From Xylanibacter rodentium (lineage in GTDB: Bacteria > Bacteroidota > Bacteroidia > Bacteroidales > Bacteroidaceae), in assembly GCF_013166575.1 (NCBI RefSeq), contig NZ_JABKKE010000009.1:1-64000 (forward strand): a DNA stretch of 64,000 nucleotides. Reading direction: 5' to 3'. Under the pieces are notes generated by a model. The model ran no database searches, had not been told where the DNA came from, and worked only from the letters and a program-made list of their open reading frames with translations. Below are positions 32,881 to 41,266 of the stretch, piece after piece; the stretch's first letter is position 1; the number at the start of each line of letters is the position of its first letter. The translations under genes and the position numbers were made by a program.

Positions 32881-34433
32881 TGGCTACACAATACCAGAAC
32901 TATAAAAGCGACTTTGTGCTGCGTGAGTCCTTTGTGGACATCACAGGCAAAGCGGTGCCACTGCCTACCGACATAGACTTCACGCTCCGCTATTGGACAC
33001 AGCACGGGCGTGAGTACGTCGCCAGCAGGCAGGGCGGCGTTTACACCAACTGCACGCCAGAGGGCGGCGACCTGCTGGTCTTTTTCAAGGCGCACAACCT
33101 CTGCGAGGGTGAGCTGCACCATGAACTGCATTTGCAGCTGGATAACCCAGCCTTTGAGGGCGGCGTGCAAAACGTCTTTTACCCTGCTGACCTGCACATC
33201 CTCTTATGGGATAAGCCGAGCAGCACCGACAAGCAGGGCAGTGCGCTGGTAGCTGACTACACCCGTGGCAACGCCTTTACTTACGACGACTTCACGCCCG
33301 AACAAATCGAGCAGCTGCAACGGCCAGCCCAGGAAGCTGCCGACCGCTACGACAAGGCCATGGCCGAGTATGACACGAAAGCCAGCGAGCAGGTGGCGCG
33401 CATCGAAAAGTCGGCCACCGAGCTGGAGGGGCTTGTGGGAAAATTCGGGAGTGAAAGCGCGGAGCTGGTCGCCACCATGAACAGCACCACCGACGAGGCG
33501 CGCAAGGCCGTAGAGGCGGCAGAACAGCGCACGGCGGCAGCTGTCAAGGCAGCCACCGACGCGGCAGCAGAAGCCCAGGCAGCCAAACAGCGGGCAGACG
33601 AAGCGGCACAACGTGCGGCCACCGCACAGAACGCCGCAGCAACAGCAGCGCAGGAGGCGGCCACAGCCACACGGCAGGCACAGACGGCCACCGACGCAGC
33701 CAGCACGGCCAAGCGGGAGGCAGACGCGGCAGCACAGGCCGCACGGTCAGCTGCTGGGGACGCGACATCAAACGCCCAGGAGGCGAGGACGGCAGCACAT
33801 GAAGCCCGCACCGCCATAAGCACCCTCGAACAGGTAACAAACGACGGGCGCAGCATTGCGGAACGTGCAGAGGCAGCAGCAACGGCAGCCACCGAGGCAA
33901 AGAAAGCCGCCGACACAGCCACGGCAGCGGCCAACAAGGCAAAGGCCGACGCGGACACAGCAGCCGCAGCAGCCAGGAAAGCAAAGCAGGACGCAGACAC
34001 GGCCACAGCGGCAGCCATAGCGGCGGCGCAGCGTGCAGAGGCCGCCACGCAGGCAACAGAGCAGCAGCGCGCCATACTTGAGGCACTCATAGAACGGGCG
34101 CAGCATGTAACCGCTGGCGTGCCTACGGGCATGGAGGTGGAAAGCCCCGCCACTGTTACCATGGGCAACCCCGTGAAGCAGTATGTGCGCGGCAGAGTTC
34201 TGCCGACATCTGCCCTGCAAAATGTCCTTTACCTGTCAGACGGCAGAGCGGTGGACGTGCTGCCAGACGGTGAAATCGTGCCGAAAGCGGCAGGCACCAG
34301 CAGGGTGCATGTCATACCGACAGACGGCACACGCTTTTATAAGACTATCCAGGTGGAAACGGTAGCCCCACGCATCAGAACTGCGGGCAGCACCATGCGC
34401 CTGGACGCACAAGGAAACATACGTTTAACATAA
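32880..34433 (+). CDS. Alanine-rich coiled-coil fibre protein
   Basis: 517 residues. The N-terminal beta domain of about 130 residues resembles baseplate-attachment upper-baseplate proteins (PLPTDIDFTLRYWTQHGREY), then about 270 residues of Ala/Thr/Glu/Lys heptads (AAQRAATAQNAAATAAQEAA and similar), a long trimeric coiled coil, and a C-terminal Ig-like domain ending TMRLDAQGNIRLT. Likely fibre shaft positioned directly before the variable receptor-binding protein. Confidence 0.8.
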   Translation: MATQYQNYKSDFVLRESFVDITGKAVPLPTDIDFTLRYWTQHGREYVASRQGGVYTNCTPEGGDLLVFFKAHNLCEGELHHELHLQLDNPAFEGGVQNVFYPADLHILLWDKPSSTDKQGSALVADYTRGNAFTYDDFTPEQIEQLQRPAQEAADRYDKAMAEYDTKASEQVARIEKSATELEGLVGKFGSESAELVATMNSTTDEARKAVEAAEQRTAAAVKAATDAAAEAQAAKQRADEAAQRAATAQNAAATAAQEAATATRQAQTATDAASTAKREADAAAQAARSAAGDATSNAQEARTAAHEARTAISTLEQVTNDGRSIAERAEAAATAATEAKKAADTATAAANKAKADADTAAAAARKAKQDADTATAAAIAAAQRAEAATQATEQQRAILEALIERAQHVTAGVPTGMEVESPATVTMGNPVKQYVRGRVLPTSALQNVLYLSDGRAVDVLPDGEIVPKAAGTSRVHVIPTDGTRFYKTIQVETVAPRIRTAGSTMRLDAQGNIRLT

Positions 34434-34449
34434 ATAAAACATCAGTAAA

Positions 34450-35952
34450 ATGGCTTTTACATCAGAACAGGAGCAGGGCATCAAAGACATGCTGACTGCA
34501 TTTCAGAACGGTAAGCGCATTAACGACCTGCCCGAAGCGACAGGCGCGCTTAAAGACATGAGCGTCGAGGTAATGGACGAGACGGGCGAAACGCGCCGCA
34601 TGGAGCTGGCCAAGGCCATAGAACAGGCAGGAAACCCCATAGCTGGCCGCTACTGGAACGAGGCTAACAACACCAGCACGGCAGCAGGCTACTACGGCAG
34701 CCTGGACGCTTTGCGCCAGCTGCCCGAAAAATTGGGGCTGGGGCGTTATCTGGTAACAGACGACCGCAAGAGACGCAAGCTCGACCCATTCGATAGCACC
34801 CGTTATGCTGACGGCACACCTGCCGCCCTGGACGGCACGCAGGGGCAGTGCATGTGGTACTGGAACGGTTTTTACGCCAACATCTGGAAAGAGGGCAACA
34901 ACCTTATCAAGGCCGTAACATTCGACAAACCCGTGGGCAACGGCGTGAGCATCTGGGTACCCGCTGGCGGTATTTCGTGGCTGGGTGCTGGTGTCATGGA
35001 CAGAACAAACCAGAAGCTGTGCAGCCTCATTTCAGACGCAGAGCAGTACCGTGGCGGCGGTGGCGCAGCTCTTAACCCTGCCAGCTACGCAAAGGCACCA
35101 GCCGCAGACAGCCCGCAAATTACCATGCTGGGCATGGCGGCCACCAACATAAGCACGACCAACTTTGGCAACTTTGCCCGCAAGCGTGGGCAGGGCTGGG
35201 AGGCTAATTGGTTTGTAGCCCGTTTCGTCGTTGAGTTCCTCTTTGAGGTCATCATGGGAACCGAGAACAGCCAAGCAGCATTTAACGCCGACAAGGACGA
35301 GAACGGCCTGTATCAGGGCGGCTTTGGCACGGGCGTAACCGACATGCAAGACTGGGGCGGCTATAATGGCTATTACCCGCTCATCCCTACCAGCGTCGGC
35401 CTGGAGGCAGGCGACGGCGTTTGCCTGGTACCTTTCAGCCTGCCGCAGACAGAGGGAACAGAGGGCGAAGCATACAAGACATTTAACGTGCCTGTATTCT
35501 TTGGCCTGGTACATGCTGGCTTTGGCCACCTCTGGAGGTGGACACGCGGCCTTATCATGGACGCAGGCGAGGAGAAGTCGCTGGTCTATGTAACCCCAAG
35601 CATGTACGCGGACTATGACCCCGCCACGGTAGAGGATAAAATCCTTGTGGCCGAGTGCCCGCAGGTAGAGGGGTACATCAAGCGCAAGAGTTATCAGGGT
35701 TTGTGCTGTATGCCCACAGAGGTAGGAGGCAGTGCGACCATTCGTTTTGCCGACTATTTATACACGAATGCCAAGACCTCTAAGGGTCTCCGTGTCCGTG
35801 CTGCTGGCGGTCACGCGAGCAATGGTGCGGCTGCGGGCGCGTCGTACTCGGATACGGCTTGCACGGCTGCGAGTGCGTATGCGCGCTACTCCGCGCCGCT
35901 CTGCTATTTTGAGGAAGACCCTGTCATCCCCGAAAGTCAGAAAATAGGATAA
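34450..35952 (+). CDS. DGR target: variable receptor-binding protein (C-type-lectin-like end)
   Basis: 500 residues. After a helical N-terminus (to about residue 60), a beta-rich body contains WYWNGFYANIWKEGNNL and GGISWLGAGVMDRTNQ; the last 60 residues hold the variable repeat (residues about 446-484) in the sequence AAGGHASNGAAAGASYSDTA, matching the GG-x-x-x-NG/AGASY architecture of CLec-fold DGR targets in Bacteroidales. It ends a few residues past the repeat. As a fibre-tip protein it would bind host surface receptors; adenine-directed mutagenesis changes its ligand site. Confidence 0.88.
   Translation: MAFTSEQEQGIKDMLTAFQNGKRINDLPEATGALKDMSVEVMDETGETRRMELAKAIEQAGNPIAGRYWNEANNTSTAAGYYGSLDALRQLPEKLGLGRYLVTDDRKRRKLDPFDSTRYADGTPAALDGTQGQCMWYWNGFYANIWKEGNNLIKAVTFDKPVGNGVSIWVPAGGISWLGAGVMDRTNQKLCSLISDAEQYRGGGGAALNPASYAKAPAADSPQITMLGMAATNISTTNFGNFARKRGQGWEANWFVARFVVEFLFEVIMGTENSQAAFNADKDENGLYQGGFGTGVTDMQDWGGYNGYYPLIPTSVGLEAGDGVCLVPFSLPQTEGTEGEAYKTFNVPVFFGLVHAGFGHLWRWTRGLIMDAGEEKSLVYVTPSMYADYDPATVEDKILVAECPQVEGYIKRKSYQGLCCMPTEVGGSATIRFADYLYTNAKTSKGLRVRAAGGHASNGAAAGASYSDTACTAASAYARYSAPLCYFEEDPVIPESQKIG
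35785..35901 (+). repeat. DGR variable repeat (VR)
   Basis: 117 bp, aligned by eye without gaps to the template repeat at 36099-36215. They differ at 17 positions and every difference is where the template has A. The substitutions fall mostly in AAY codons of the template, which encode Asn. The 3' edge shared with the template (CTACTCCGCGCCGCTC) is the likely initiation-of-homing segment. Confidence 0.95.
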
Positions 35953-35983
35953 AGCGAACTTTGAAAGCATGGAAAAAGCCAAA

Positions 35984-36027
35984 CGGCGGGGCGAGGGCGA
36001 AAGCGACCAACCCCGCCGTCAGGCGGG
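35984..36027. other. Alternative hairpins downstream of the VR
   Basis: CGGCGGGG (35984-35991) pairs with CCCCGCCG (36011-36018); alternatively CCCGCC (36012-36017) pairs with GGCGGG (36022-36027) through a four-base loop GTCA. Retrohoming in several DGRs needs a hairpin or cruciform just after the initiation site; it may otherwise be a terminator, since a short AT-rich tract follows. A further hairpin (36058-36075) precedes the template repeat. Confidence 0.55.
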
Positions 36028-36098
36028 TGAAAAATTTTAGTTCTGCAACATAAACGGGCTGCCACGTTTGGCAGCTGGCGGCACCTCTCTGCGTGGTA

Positions 36099-36215
36099 GG
36101 TCTCCGTGTCCGTGCTGCTGGCGGTAACGCGAACAATGGTACGAATGCAGGCGCGTCGTACACGAATACGAATAACACGGCTACGAATGCGAATGCGAAC
36201 TACTCCGCGCCGCTC
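36099..36215 (+). repeat. DGR template repeat (TR)
   Basis: 117 bp, rich in AAT/AAC triplets in the same phase as the target gene. It contains 28 adenines of which 17 are changed in the VR; none of the other 89 bases differs. It lies between target and reverse transcriptase genes, the common arrangement in Bacteroidales DGRs. Confidence 0.95.
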
Positions 36216-36264
36216 AATTTTGCATAAAGAAGAAAAAAGGAAATAAGCTATTATGAGGTGAGCC

Positions 36265-36399
36265 ATGCCCCATGGCAAAAAACAACAACGTAAAAAGGGT
36301 GTTAGTAGGGCGCAAGCATCGAAAGCTCCCGAGTATGCAAAGCAGACTAAAAACATGCACAGCATTATAATGAATGAAACGCATAGGCTATTTATTTGA
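36265..36399 (+). CDS. Small basic protein between TR and RT, candidate DGR accessory
   Basis: 44 residues, MPHGKKQQRKKGVSRAQ start, strongly basic, overlapping the reverse transcriptase start by 26 bp in another frame. A GAGGTGAGCC precedes its ATG. No Avd-like four-helix protein (about 125 residues) is found next to the RT, so this peptide may serve as a nucleic-acid-binding accessory, or only provide translational coupling to the RT gene. Expression is unproven. Confidence 0.45.
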   Translation: MPHGKKQQRKKGVSRAQASKAPEYAKQTKNMHSIIMNETHRLFI

Positions 36400-37774
36400 C
36401 AAGGTTTGCGACCTGGATAACCTGCGCATGGCAGAGGCCAACGCAGGAACAGGCAAAGGCAGCCGCCAGGAGGTGGCACAGTTCCGCGCCAATCTGGAGC
36501 AGAACCTGGCAGAACTACGGGCAGAGCTGGTAAATAAAACCTACCACACGTCCGAATATACTTGCTTTATCAAACATGAGCCGAAAGAGCGCGTAATTTT
36601 TAAGCTGCCTTACCGCGACCGTGTGGTGCAGTGGGCTATAATGCAAGTGCTGGTGTCTATATGGACACCTATTTTCACCAGCGACACATACGCCTGTATA
36701 AAGGGGCGCGGCGTGCACTCTTTGCTGGTGCAGCTGCGTAAAGACTTGCGGAACGACCCAGAGGGCACGAAATACTGCTACAAGATAGACATCCGCAAGT
36801 TTTACCCGTCAATAACGCACAGCATACTGAAGCAGGTAGTGCGGGAACGTATAAAAGACCCCGACCTCCTTTGGCTGCTGGACGACATCATCGACAGTGC
36901 GGACGGTGTGCCCATTGGCAACTACATAAGCCAATACTTTGCAAATCTGTATCTGGCGGAACTTGACCACATAGCCAAGGAGCAGTGGGGCGTAAAGTAT
37001 TACTACCGCTACGCGGACGATATAGTCATACTTTCGGACAGCAAAGAGTTTTTGCACGGCATACACACCAAAATGGTGCAGTACCTGGCAGAACACCGAC
37101 GGCTGGAGCTAAAGCCAAATTATCAGATTTTCCCCGTCGAGGCGAGAGGCATTGACTATGTGGGCTATGTCGTAAGGCATAACTACTGCCTTGCCCGCAA
37201 ACGCAACAAAAAGGCTCTGTGTAAGATAGTGGCCAAGTTGCGCCACAAAGGGCTGACAGGCGAAGAAATCAGGCTGCGCGTAGCATCAAGGCTGGGCTTT
37301 ATAGTACATGCAGACAGTAAACATTTAATAAACATTTTAGGCGTGAAAAAATTACATGAAGTTAGAAAGACCCCAGGCAACCACGGGCAAATGGTGGGCG
37401 ACAAGCTCCACATCGACAAAATAACGGGGCGGGAACTCCACCTGCTGCGCTATGAGCTTACGCCGTCAAAGATGAACTCGGGCGACTGTCTAAAGTTCCA
37501 ATATGAACTATATGAGCAGCTGCGCGACGACAAAGGCCAGCCGCAGATCGACGAACACGACCAGCCCGTCATGGGCTGGGTTAAGCACATCACCTTTACA
37601 GGCTCCAAGACGCTGGCCGAAGACATGGCCGACCTGGACTTGTCAGAGCCTGTGCAGTGCCAGATAGTACGGCAGCCGTGCGGCGACAGAAAAGACCGCG
37701 CATTTTACAAGCTGGAGGAATGGAACGAGCCGCAGCAAGCGGTCGGCCAGGAACCTGTACCAGCGAGCCATTAA
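36374..37774 (+). CDS. DGR reverse transcriptase with C-terminal extension
   Basis: 466 residues. The RT motifs are in order: the YKIDIRKFYPS palm Asp (about 137-146), GVPIGNYISQYFANLYL with the DGR-characteristic SQ instead of QG (about 178-194), and YRYADDIVIL catalytic box (YADD about 213-216). The thumb runs to about residue 330. A further 135 residues (EVRKTPGNHGQMVG to the end, including MGWVKHITFTGSKTLAEDMA) extend beyond a usual DGR RT and might replace the missing Avd. It copies the TR RNA with errors at adenines. Confidence 0.93.
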   Translation: MKRIGYLFDKVCDLDNLRMAEANAGTGKGSRQEVAQFRANLEQNLAELRAELVNKTYHTSEYTCFIKHEPKERVIFKLPYRDRVVQWAIMQVLVSIWTPIFTSDTYACIKGRGVHSLLVQLRKDLRNDPEGTKYCYKIDIRKFYPSITHSILKQVVRERIKDPDLLWLLDDIIDSADGVPIGNYISQYFANLYLAELDHIAKEQWGVKYYYRYADDIVILSDSKEFLHGIHTKMVQYLAEHRRLELKPNYQIFPVEARGIDYVGYVVRHNYCLARKRNKKALCKIVAKLRHKGLTGEEIRLRVASRLGFIVHADSKHLINILGVKKLHEVRKTPGNHGQMVGDKLHIDKITGRELHLLRYELTPSKMNSGDCLKFQYELYEQLRDDKGQPQIDEHDQPVMGWVKHITFTGSKTLAEDMADLDLSEPVQCQIVRQPCGDRKDRAFYKLEEWNEPQQAVGQEPVPASH

Positions 37775-37809
37775 AAAGACATTTAACAACCATTTAACAA
37801 CTCATAAAA

Positions 37810-38178
37810 ATGAACACAGCATTTAACCCCCAGCGTCAGAACTATGCAAAGTATGACGACAAGCATTTCCTGCTTTTCCTCAATGAGCAGGAAGCGGAAC
37901 AGACCAACGAGAACGGCGACACCGTTAAGGGCTACACCTACACAGGCAACCGCCCCGACGGCTCCACGCTCATAGAGGCCACGGACGTAACCGAGGAAAA
38001 CAAGCGCAGCAAGTTTATTGCTGGCCTTATCGGTACCGAGTACACCACGGACGACCAAATCGCCCTGCTGGCCAACGGCGAGGACAGCAACGAACACGCC
38101 GAGGAGCTGGCCATTTTCCACGAAAACAGACGCATGGCAAAAAAGGCCGTGGACGAACTTTTGGCACGTAACATCTAA
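37810..38178 (+). CDS. Hypothetical phage tail-region protein
   Basis: 122 residues, acidic, with a YAKYDDKHFLLFLNEQEAEQ start and a helical C-terminus (EELAIFHENRRMAKKAVDEL). The leader repeats ATTTAACAACCATTTAACAA. It is the size of Avd but is acidic and not an obvious four-helix bundle, so I do not call it Avd. It precedes the baseplate gpJ-like gene and may be part of the baseplate. Confidence 0.6.
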   Translation: MNTAFNPQRQNYAKYDDKHFLLFLNEQEAEQTNENGDTVKGYTYTGNRPDGSTLIEATDVTEENKRSKFIAGLIGTEYTTDDQIALLANGEDSNEHAEELAIFHENRRMAKKAVDELLARNI

Positions 38179-38189
38179 ACCCCTGCACA

Positions 38190-39065
38190 ATGGCACGCAC
38201 AGTAAAAGAAATAAAAGACGCTATGACGGCCACGTTCTGCCAGGAGCGTGCCGTTGTATCAGCATACGGCCTGAACCCTAAGAAAACCTTTGACCAGCAG
38301 TTCAGCAGCGTAAGCATTGAAAACATACTGTTTTACTGCTTTGCTTTCGCTGTCTGGACGCTGGAGGTGCTTTTCGACAAGCACCGCGAGGAAGTGGAAA
38401 CGAAAATCGAGCAGCTGGAGCCTCACACGCTCCGCTGGTACGTGCGCAAGGCCAAGGCGTTTATGTATGGCCGCCAGCTGGTGCCAGACGCAGACTACTA
38501 CGACACTGCCGCCATGAGTGAAACGGACATCGACGCTGCCAGGGTGGTAAAATACGCCGTGGCATCAGAGAGTAACACAGTGGTGTATCTGAAAGTGGCC
38601 GCCCGCGACGACAAAGGACAGCCCACAAAGCTGAACCCGTCGCAGTTTGCCAGCCTCACCAGCTACATGAACACCGTAAAGGACGCAGGTGTGGCCATTA
38701 AGCTGGTAAACGAGGACGCGGACAAGATACAAATCAGCATGGTGGTGTATTACGACCCTACGGCCATGGACAGCAACGGAACGACCAACGACGGCAAGGA
38801 ACCCGTGGTCGAGGCGGTTAAAGCTGTCATTACCAACCTGCCGTTTAACGGTGTCTTTCGCAAAAGCGACCTGCTGGCTGCCGTTACTGCCGTGCCTGGC
38901 GTGGAAGTGGCCGACGTGGAGCGTGTGCGCGTGAAGACGGCCAACGCTGCCGCATTTATGGACGTGGTGGGCTACGACAAGCCTTACAGCGGCTATTATG
39001 CCATAGACAGACTTAACATCACTTACAACTCCTACGACGCATTAAATAACCCGACAGCCGAATGA
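38190..39065 (+). CDS. Baseplate J-like protein (Mu gp47 type)
   Basis: 291 residues. FDQQFSSVSIENILFYCFAF at the N-terminus and the C-terminal domain VEAVKAVITNLPFNGVFRKS, DLLAAVTAVPGVEVADVERV match gpJ-like baseplate wedge proteins. The wedge links hub to fibres and triggers sheath contraction. It overlaps the next gene by 4 bp. The DGR cassette has separated it from the gp46-like gene. Confidence 0.82.
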   Translation: MARTVKEIKDAMTATFCQERAVVSAYGLNPKKTFDQQFSSVSIENILFYCFAFAVWTLEVLFDKHREEVETKIEQLEPHTLRWYVRKAKAFMYGRQLVPDADYYDTAAMSETDIDAARVVKYAVASESNTVVYLKVAARDDKGQPTKLNPSQFASLTSYMNTVKDAGVAIKLVNEDADKIQISMVVYYDPTAMDSNGTTNDGKEPVVEAVKAVITNLPFNGVFRKSDLLAAVTAVPGVEVADVERVRVKTANAAAFMDVVGYDKPYSGYYAIDRLNITYNSYDALNNPTAE

Positions 39066-39568
39066 TTTACAAAATAGATTTTAGGCGGTTATTTATCAAC
39101 CTGCTGCCCACGTTCCTGCGACAGCCTGTCATTTACGGCATGTTGCACGCTGGCGCGGTGGTGCTGGGCGATACGACGTATCAGAGCTTTACCGACGCAC
39201 GCGAAGAACATAACTACAAGCTGAACCATAACGGCCAGGTGTGCTATTTGCGGGCGGTCTTAAATGACGCTTTCGGCGGCGGCTTTGATATTCTGGAGGT
39301 GGAGAGGCGGGGCGACTGGCTCTACGCCATTACAGAGAACGGCACGGGCATTTTGCTGACCGTCGGCGAAGACAGCAACGCCGCAGAGGTGGCGGGCGGC
39401 CAAAAGGTGCCGTTGGTCTATAACGAGGCACTGCTGAACGCCACGCAAAACAGCTTTATAGTAAGCGTGCCTTATTCCATATACCAGACGAACCTCCCAG
39501 CGGTGGCCGCCCTGGTAGATAAATACAAGTTAATCAGTAAACGCGCCATTTACGTGGCGAATAGTTAA
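39062..39568 (+). CDS. Tail protein, Mu gp48-like position
   Basis: 168 residues, starting IYKIDFRRLFINLLPTFLRQ; the body is beta-rich (GFDILEVERRGDWLYAITEN) and ends in a helix. It follows the gpJ-like gene as gpI/gp48 does in contractile phages, and likely connects wedge to fibre. Family similarity is weak; position is the main evidence. Confidence 0.65.
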   Translation: MIYKIDFRRLFINLLPTFLRQPVIYGMLHAGAVVLGDTTYQSFTDAREEHNYKLNHNGQVCYLRAVLNDAFGGGFDILEVERRGDWLYAITENGTGILLTVGEDSNAAEVAGGQKVPLVYNEALLNATQNSFIVSVPYSIYQTNLPAVAALVDKYKLISKRAIYVANS

Positions 39569-39578
39569 AACAAAAATT

Positions 39579-40910
39579 ATGCAAACAGCATCTTATACAA
39601 CAGTGAAGACAGCGACGGGCGGCGAGGGTAAATACCCGCTTTCTACCCAAACGCTGGAATTTATACAGCAGCAAATTTTACTGCTGCAAGAAATAGTCGC
39701 CATTTGCGGCGGTAAGGTCATTATAAGAGAGCCTGACGGCACCAACACGGGGCTCCTGGCTCTTAACGGCGAGGTGCTGCACATAGCAGCCACCCCGAAG
39801 CTAACAACGTCTATAAAATACGTGTTAGTTACCACCAAGAAGACCGACATCCTGGCAGACGGCGAAACATACAAGGAAGCCCGCACGGTGCGCACGGCCA
39901 AGTTCTCCGCGTCGCAGTCCACTGCCGACAACGTGGAGACCTACAAAATAGGCGACTTTGTGAAGCTGACCTCAAACTCCACGCTGGCCGAAAAGGTCAA
40001 TAATATGCCGTCCATAGTCCTGCAATACCTTTCGGACACCCTGGCAAGCAAGCTCGACCGCCTGACGCTCACAAACGCGACACAGGCGCAAATAAACGGC
40101 CTGAAAAATGCCTGCGTGGTGAACTGCATAGACAGCGTGGCCGTTCTGGGCTTTAAGAACTACTGCCTCACAGTTAAATGTGTCGGCAGCGGTGTGGTGG
40201 AACAGGTACTGACCACGACAGAGGGCGCAGAGTATTACAGAGCATATAACGCGGCCACGAAAAAGTGGTCGGGCTGGTCTGTCATTTCCGACAGTATGCA
40301 CATAGAGGTCAAGAGCGTGGGCAGCACTCTGTATGTGCGTCATGGCGTGCTTCCCGTAGATGCAAAAATCATCTTACTGCGCAAAAAGAAGCGCAGCGGC
40401 TGGCGCAGAACAGGCGGGGACAAGTCCTACACCCAGAACAAAGGAAAGAGGCAGAGACGGCAAAAGAAGCTGCAATATGTCCACTTTAAGGGTGTCATAT
40501 TGTCAAAGGGCGAACCTGGTAAATGGTATGTACCCAAATGTGTGGACGTAAGAGACAAGAACGTCGACGCTAACCTCATAGACAGGGAGGTCAGCTCCAT
40601 AGCTGGCCTGCTGGTAAAGCAGAAGCAGCCGAACAAGAACGGCGGCCTTGTCTATAAGCTGGCAGGTGTCCGCAAGTACCTGACCAAGACAGAAACGGGC
40701 AAAAACTTTAAGCGTAGCGGCTACATAAACATGGCCGTCCAGGTGGCGAAGCTCAACGACAAGTGGGGAAAAGACGCAGGCGGCGAACTGGCGCGCTTTA
40801 AGCTGCGAGTCGCGCCCAAAAAGGTGTATGCTGGCTCGTCTGGTGGTATCTTTACGCCACAGCACGATAGATATAAGCACGTTTATATACGCACGTTTTC
40901 GGTCGAATAG
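39579..40910 (+). CDS. Tail fibre protein
   Basis: 443 residues. The N-terminal 60 residues include LEFIQQQILLLQEIVAICGG, the attachment segment seen in Bacteroidales tail fibres; a beta region with KLDRLTLTNATQAQINGLKN and NCIDSVAVLGFKNYCLTVKC follows, resembling pyocin-knob type modules; the C-terminal 160 residues are very basic (ILLRKKKRSGWRRTGGDKSY, RRQKKLQYVHFKGVI) and could bind anionic glycans. A second host-binding factor beside the DGR target. Confidence 0.75.
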   Translation: MQTASYTTVKTATGGEGKYPLSTQTLEFIQQQILLLQEIVAICGGKVIIREPDGTNTGLLALNGEVLHIAATPKLTTSIKYVLVTTKKTDILADGETYKEARTVRTAKFSASQSTADNVETYKIGDFVKLTSNSTLAEKVNNMPSIVLQYLSDTLASKLDRLTLTNATQAQINGLKNACVVNCIDSVAVLGFKNYCLTVKCVGSGVVEQVLTTTEGAEYYRAYNAATKKWSGWSVISDSMHIEVKSVGSTLYVRHGVLPVDAKIILLRKKKRSGWRRTGGDKSYTQNKGKRQRRQKKLQYVHFKGVILSKGEPGKWYVPKCVDVRDKNVDANLIDREVSSIAGLLVKQKQPNKNGGLVYKLAGVRKYLTKTETGKNFKRSGYINMAVQVAKLNDKWGKDAGGELARFKLRVAPKKVYAGSSGGIFTPQHDRYKHVYIRTFSVE

Positions 40911-40954
40911 GGACAAAAAAAGATAGTGGGGAGAAATCCTCACTATCAAGTCCC
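40910..40954 (+). terminator. Nested hairpin after the fibre gene
   Basis: Outer stem GGGAC (40910-40914) with GTCCC (40950-40954) and inner stem GATAGTG (40922-40928) with CACTATC (40941-40947). There is no T-run, so the role could be transcript protection or termination aided by Rho. Confidence 0.6.
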
Positions 40955-41266
40955 TGCGGTCGTAACTCAATGTGTGCCGTGCTCAAATTCCTGTTTTTTC
41001 AAGGTCTTTTTTAATGAAATCACCAAATTTTCGGAAGCCTTTAGCTCCACGCGGGTAATTCCAAGTGCAAAGGGACGACGTTAAACGATGCGGACTGAAC
41101 CCTATTAAGGCCAAGCCTGTGTTTCAGGGTTAGGCGCAGCAAGTTGCTCGGACAGTCCCCACATTCCAGGGACGAGCAATAGACCGAAGCCCAAATAACA
41201 TGCTGCAAAATTAGTCATTTTTGGCAAACTGCGCAAGCAAACATGGATAAAATCAGTATATTATGA
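40955..41266. ncRNA. Structured intergenic stretch, possible small RNA
   Basis: 312 bp without a convincing gene between fibre and methylase. Two stems are clear: AACCCT (41098-41103) with AGGGTT (41126-41131), and TTGCTC plus GTCCC (41144-41159) with GGGAC plus GAGCAA (41069-41079 shifted by one hundred, that is 41169-41179). On the minus strand a 44-codon open stretch without an ATG ends at about 40988 and has a protein-like composition; it may be a gene remnant. Either reading is tentative. Confidence 0.35.

Noticed and set aside
33347..34168. Long Ala/Ser/Cys-rich frame antisense to the coiled-coil fibre gene
   Set aside because: Mirror of the GC-rich repetitive heptad codons; no start signal and no domain.
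36374..37774. Group II intron or retron reverse transcriptase
   Set aside because: No maturase or msr/msd structure; SQ motif, adjacent TR/VR pair and A-specific changes identify a DGR.
37810..38178. Possible Avd gene downstream of the DGR RT
   Set aside because: Right size, but acidic and with a mixed composition, and it has its own leader in the baseplate operon; Avd is basic and helical.
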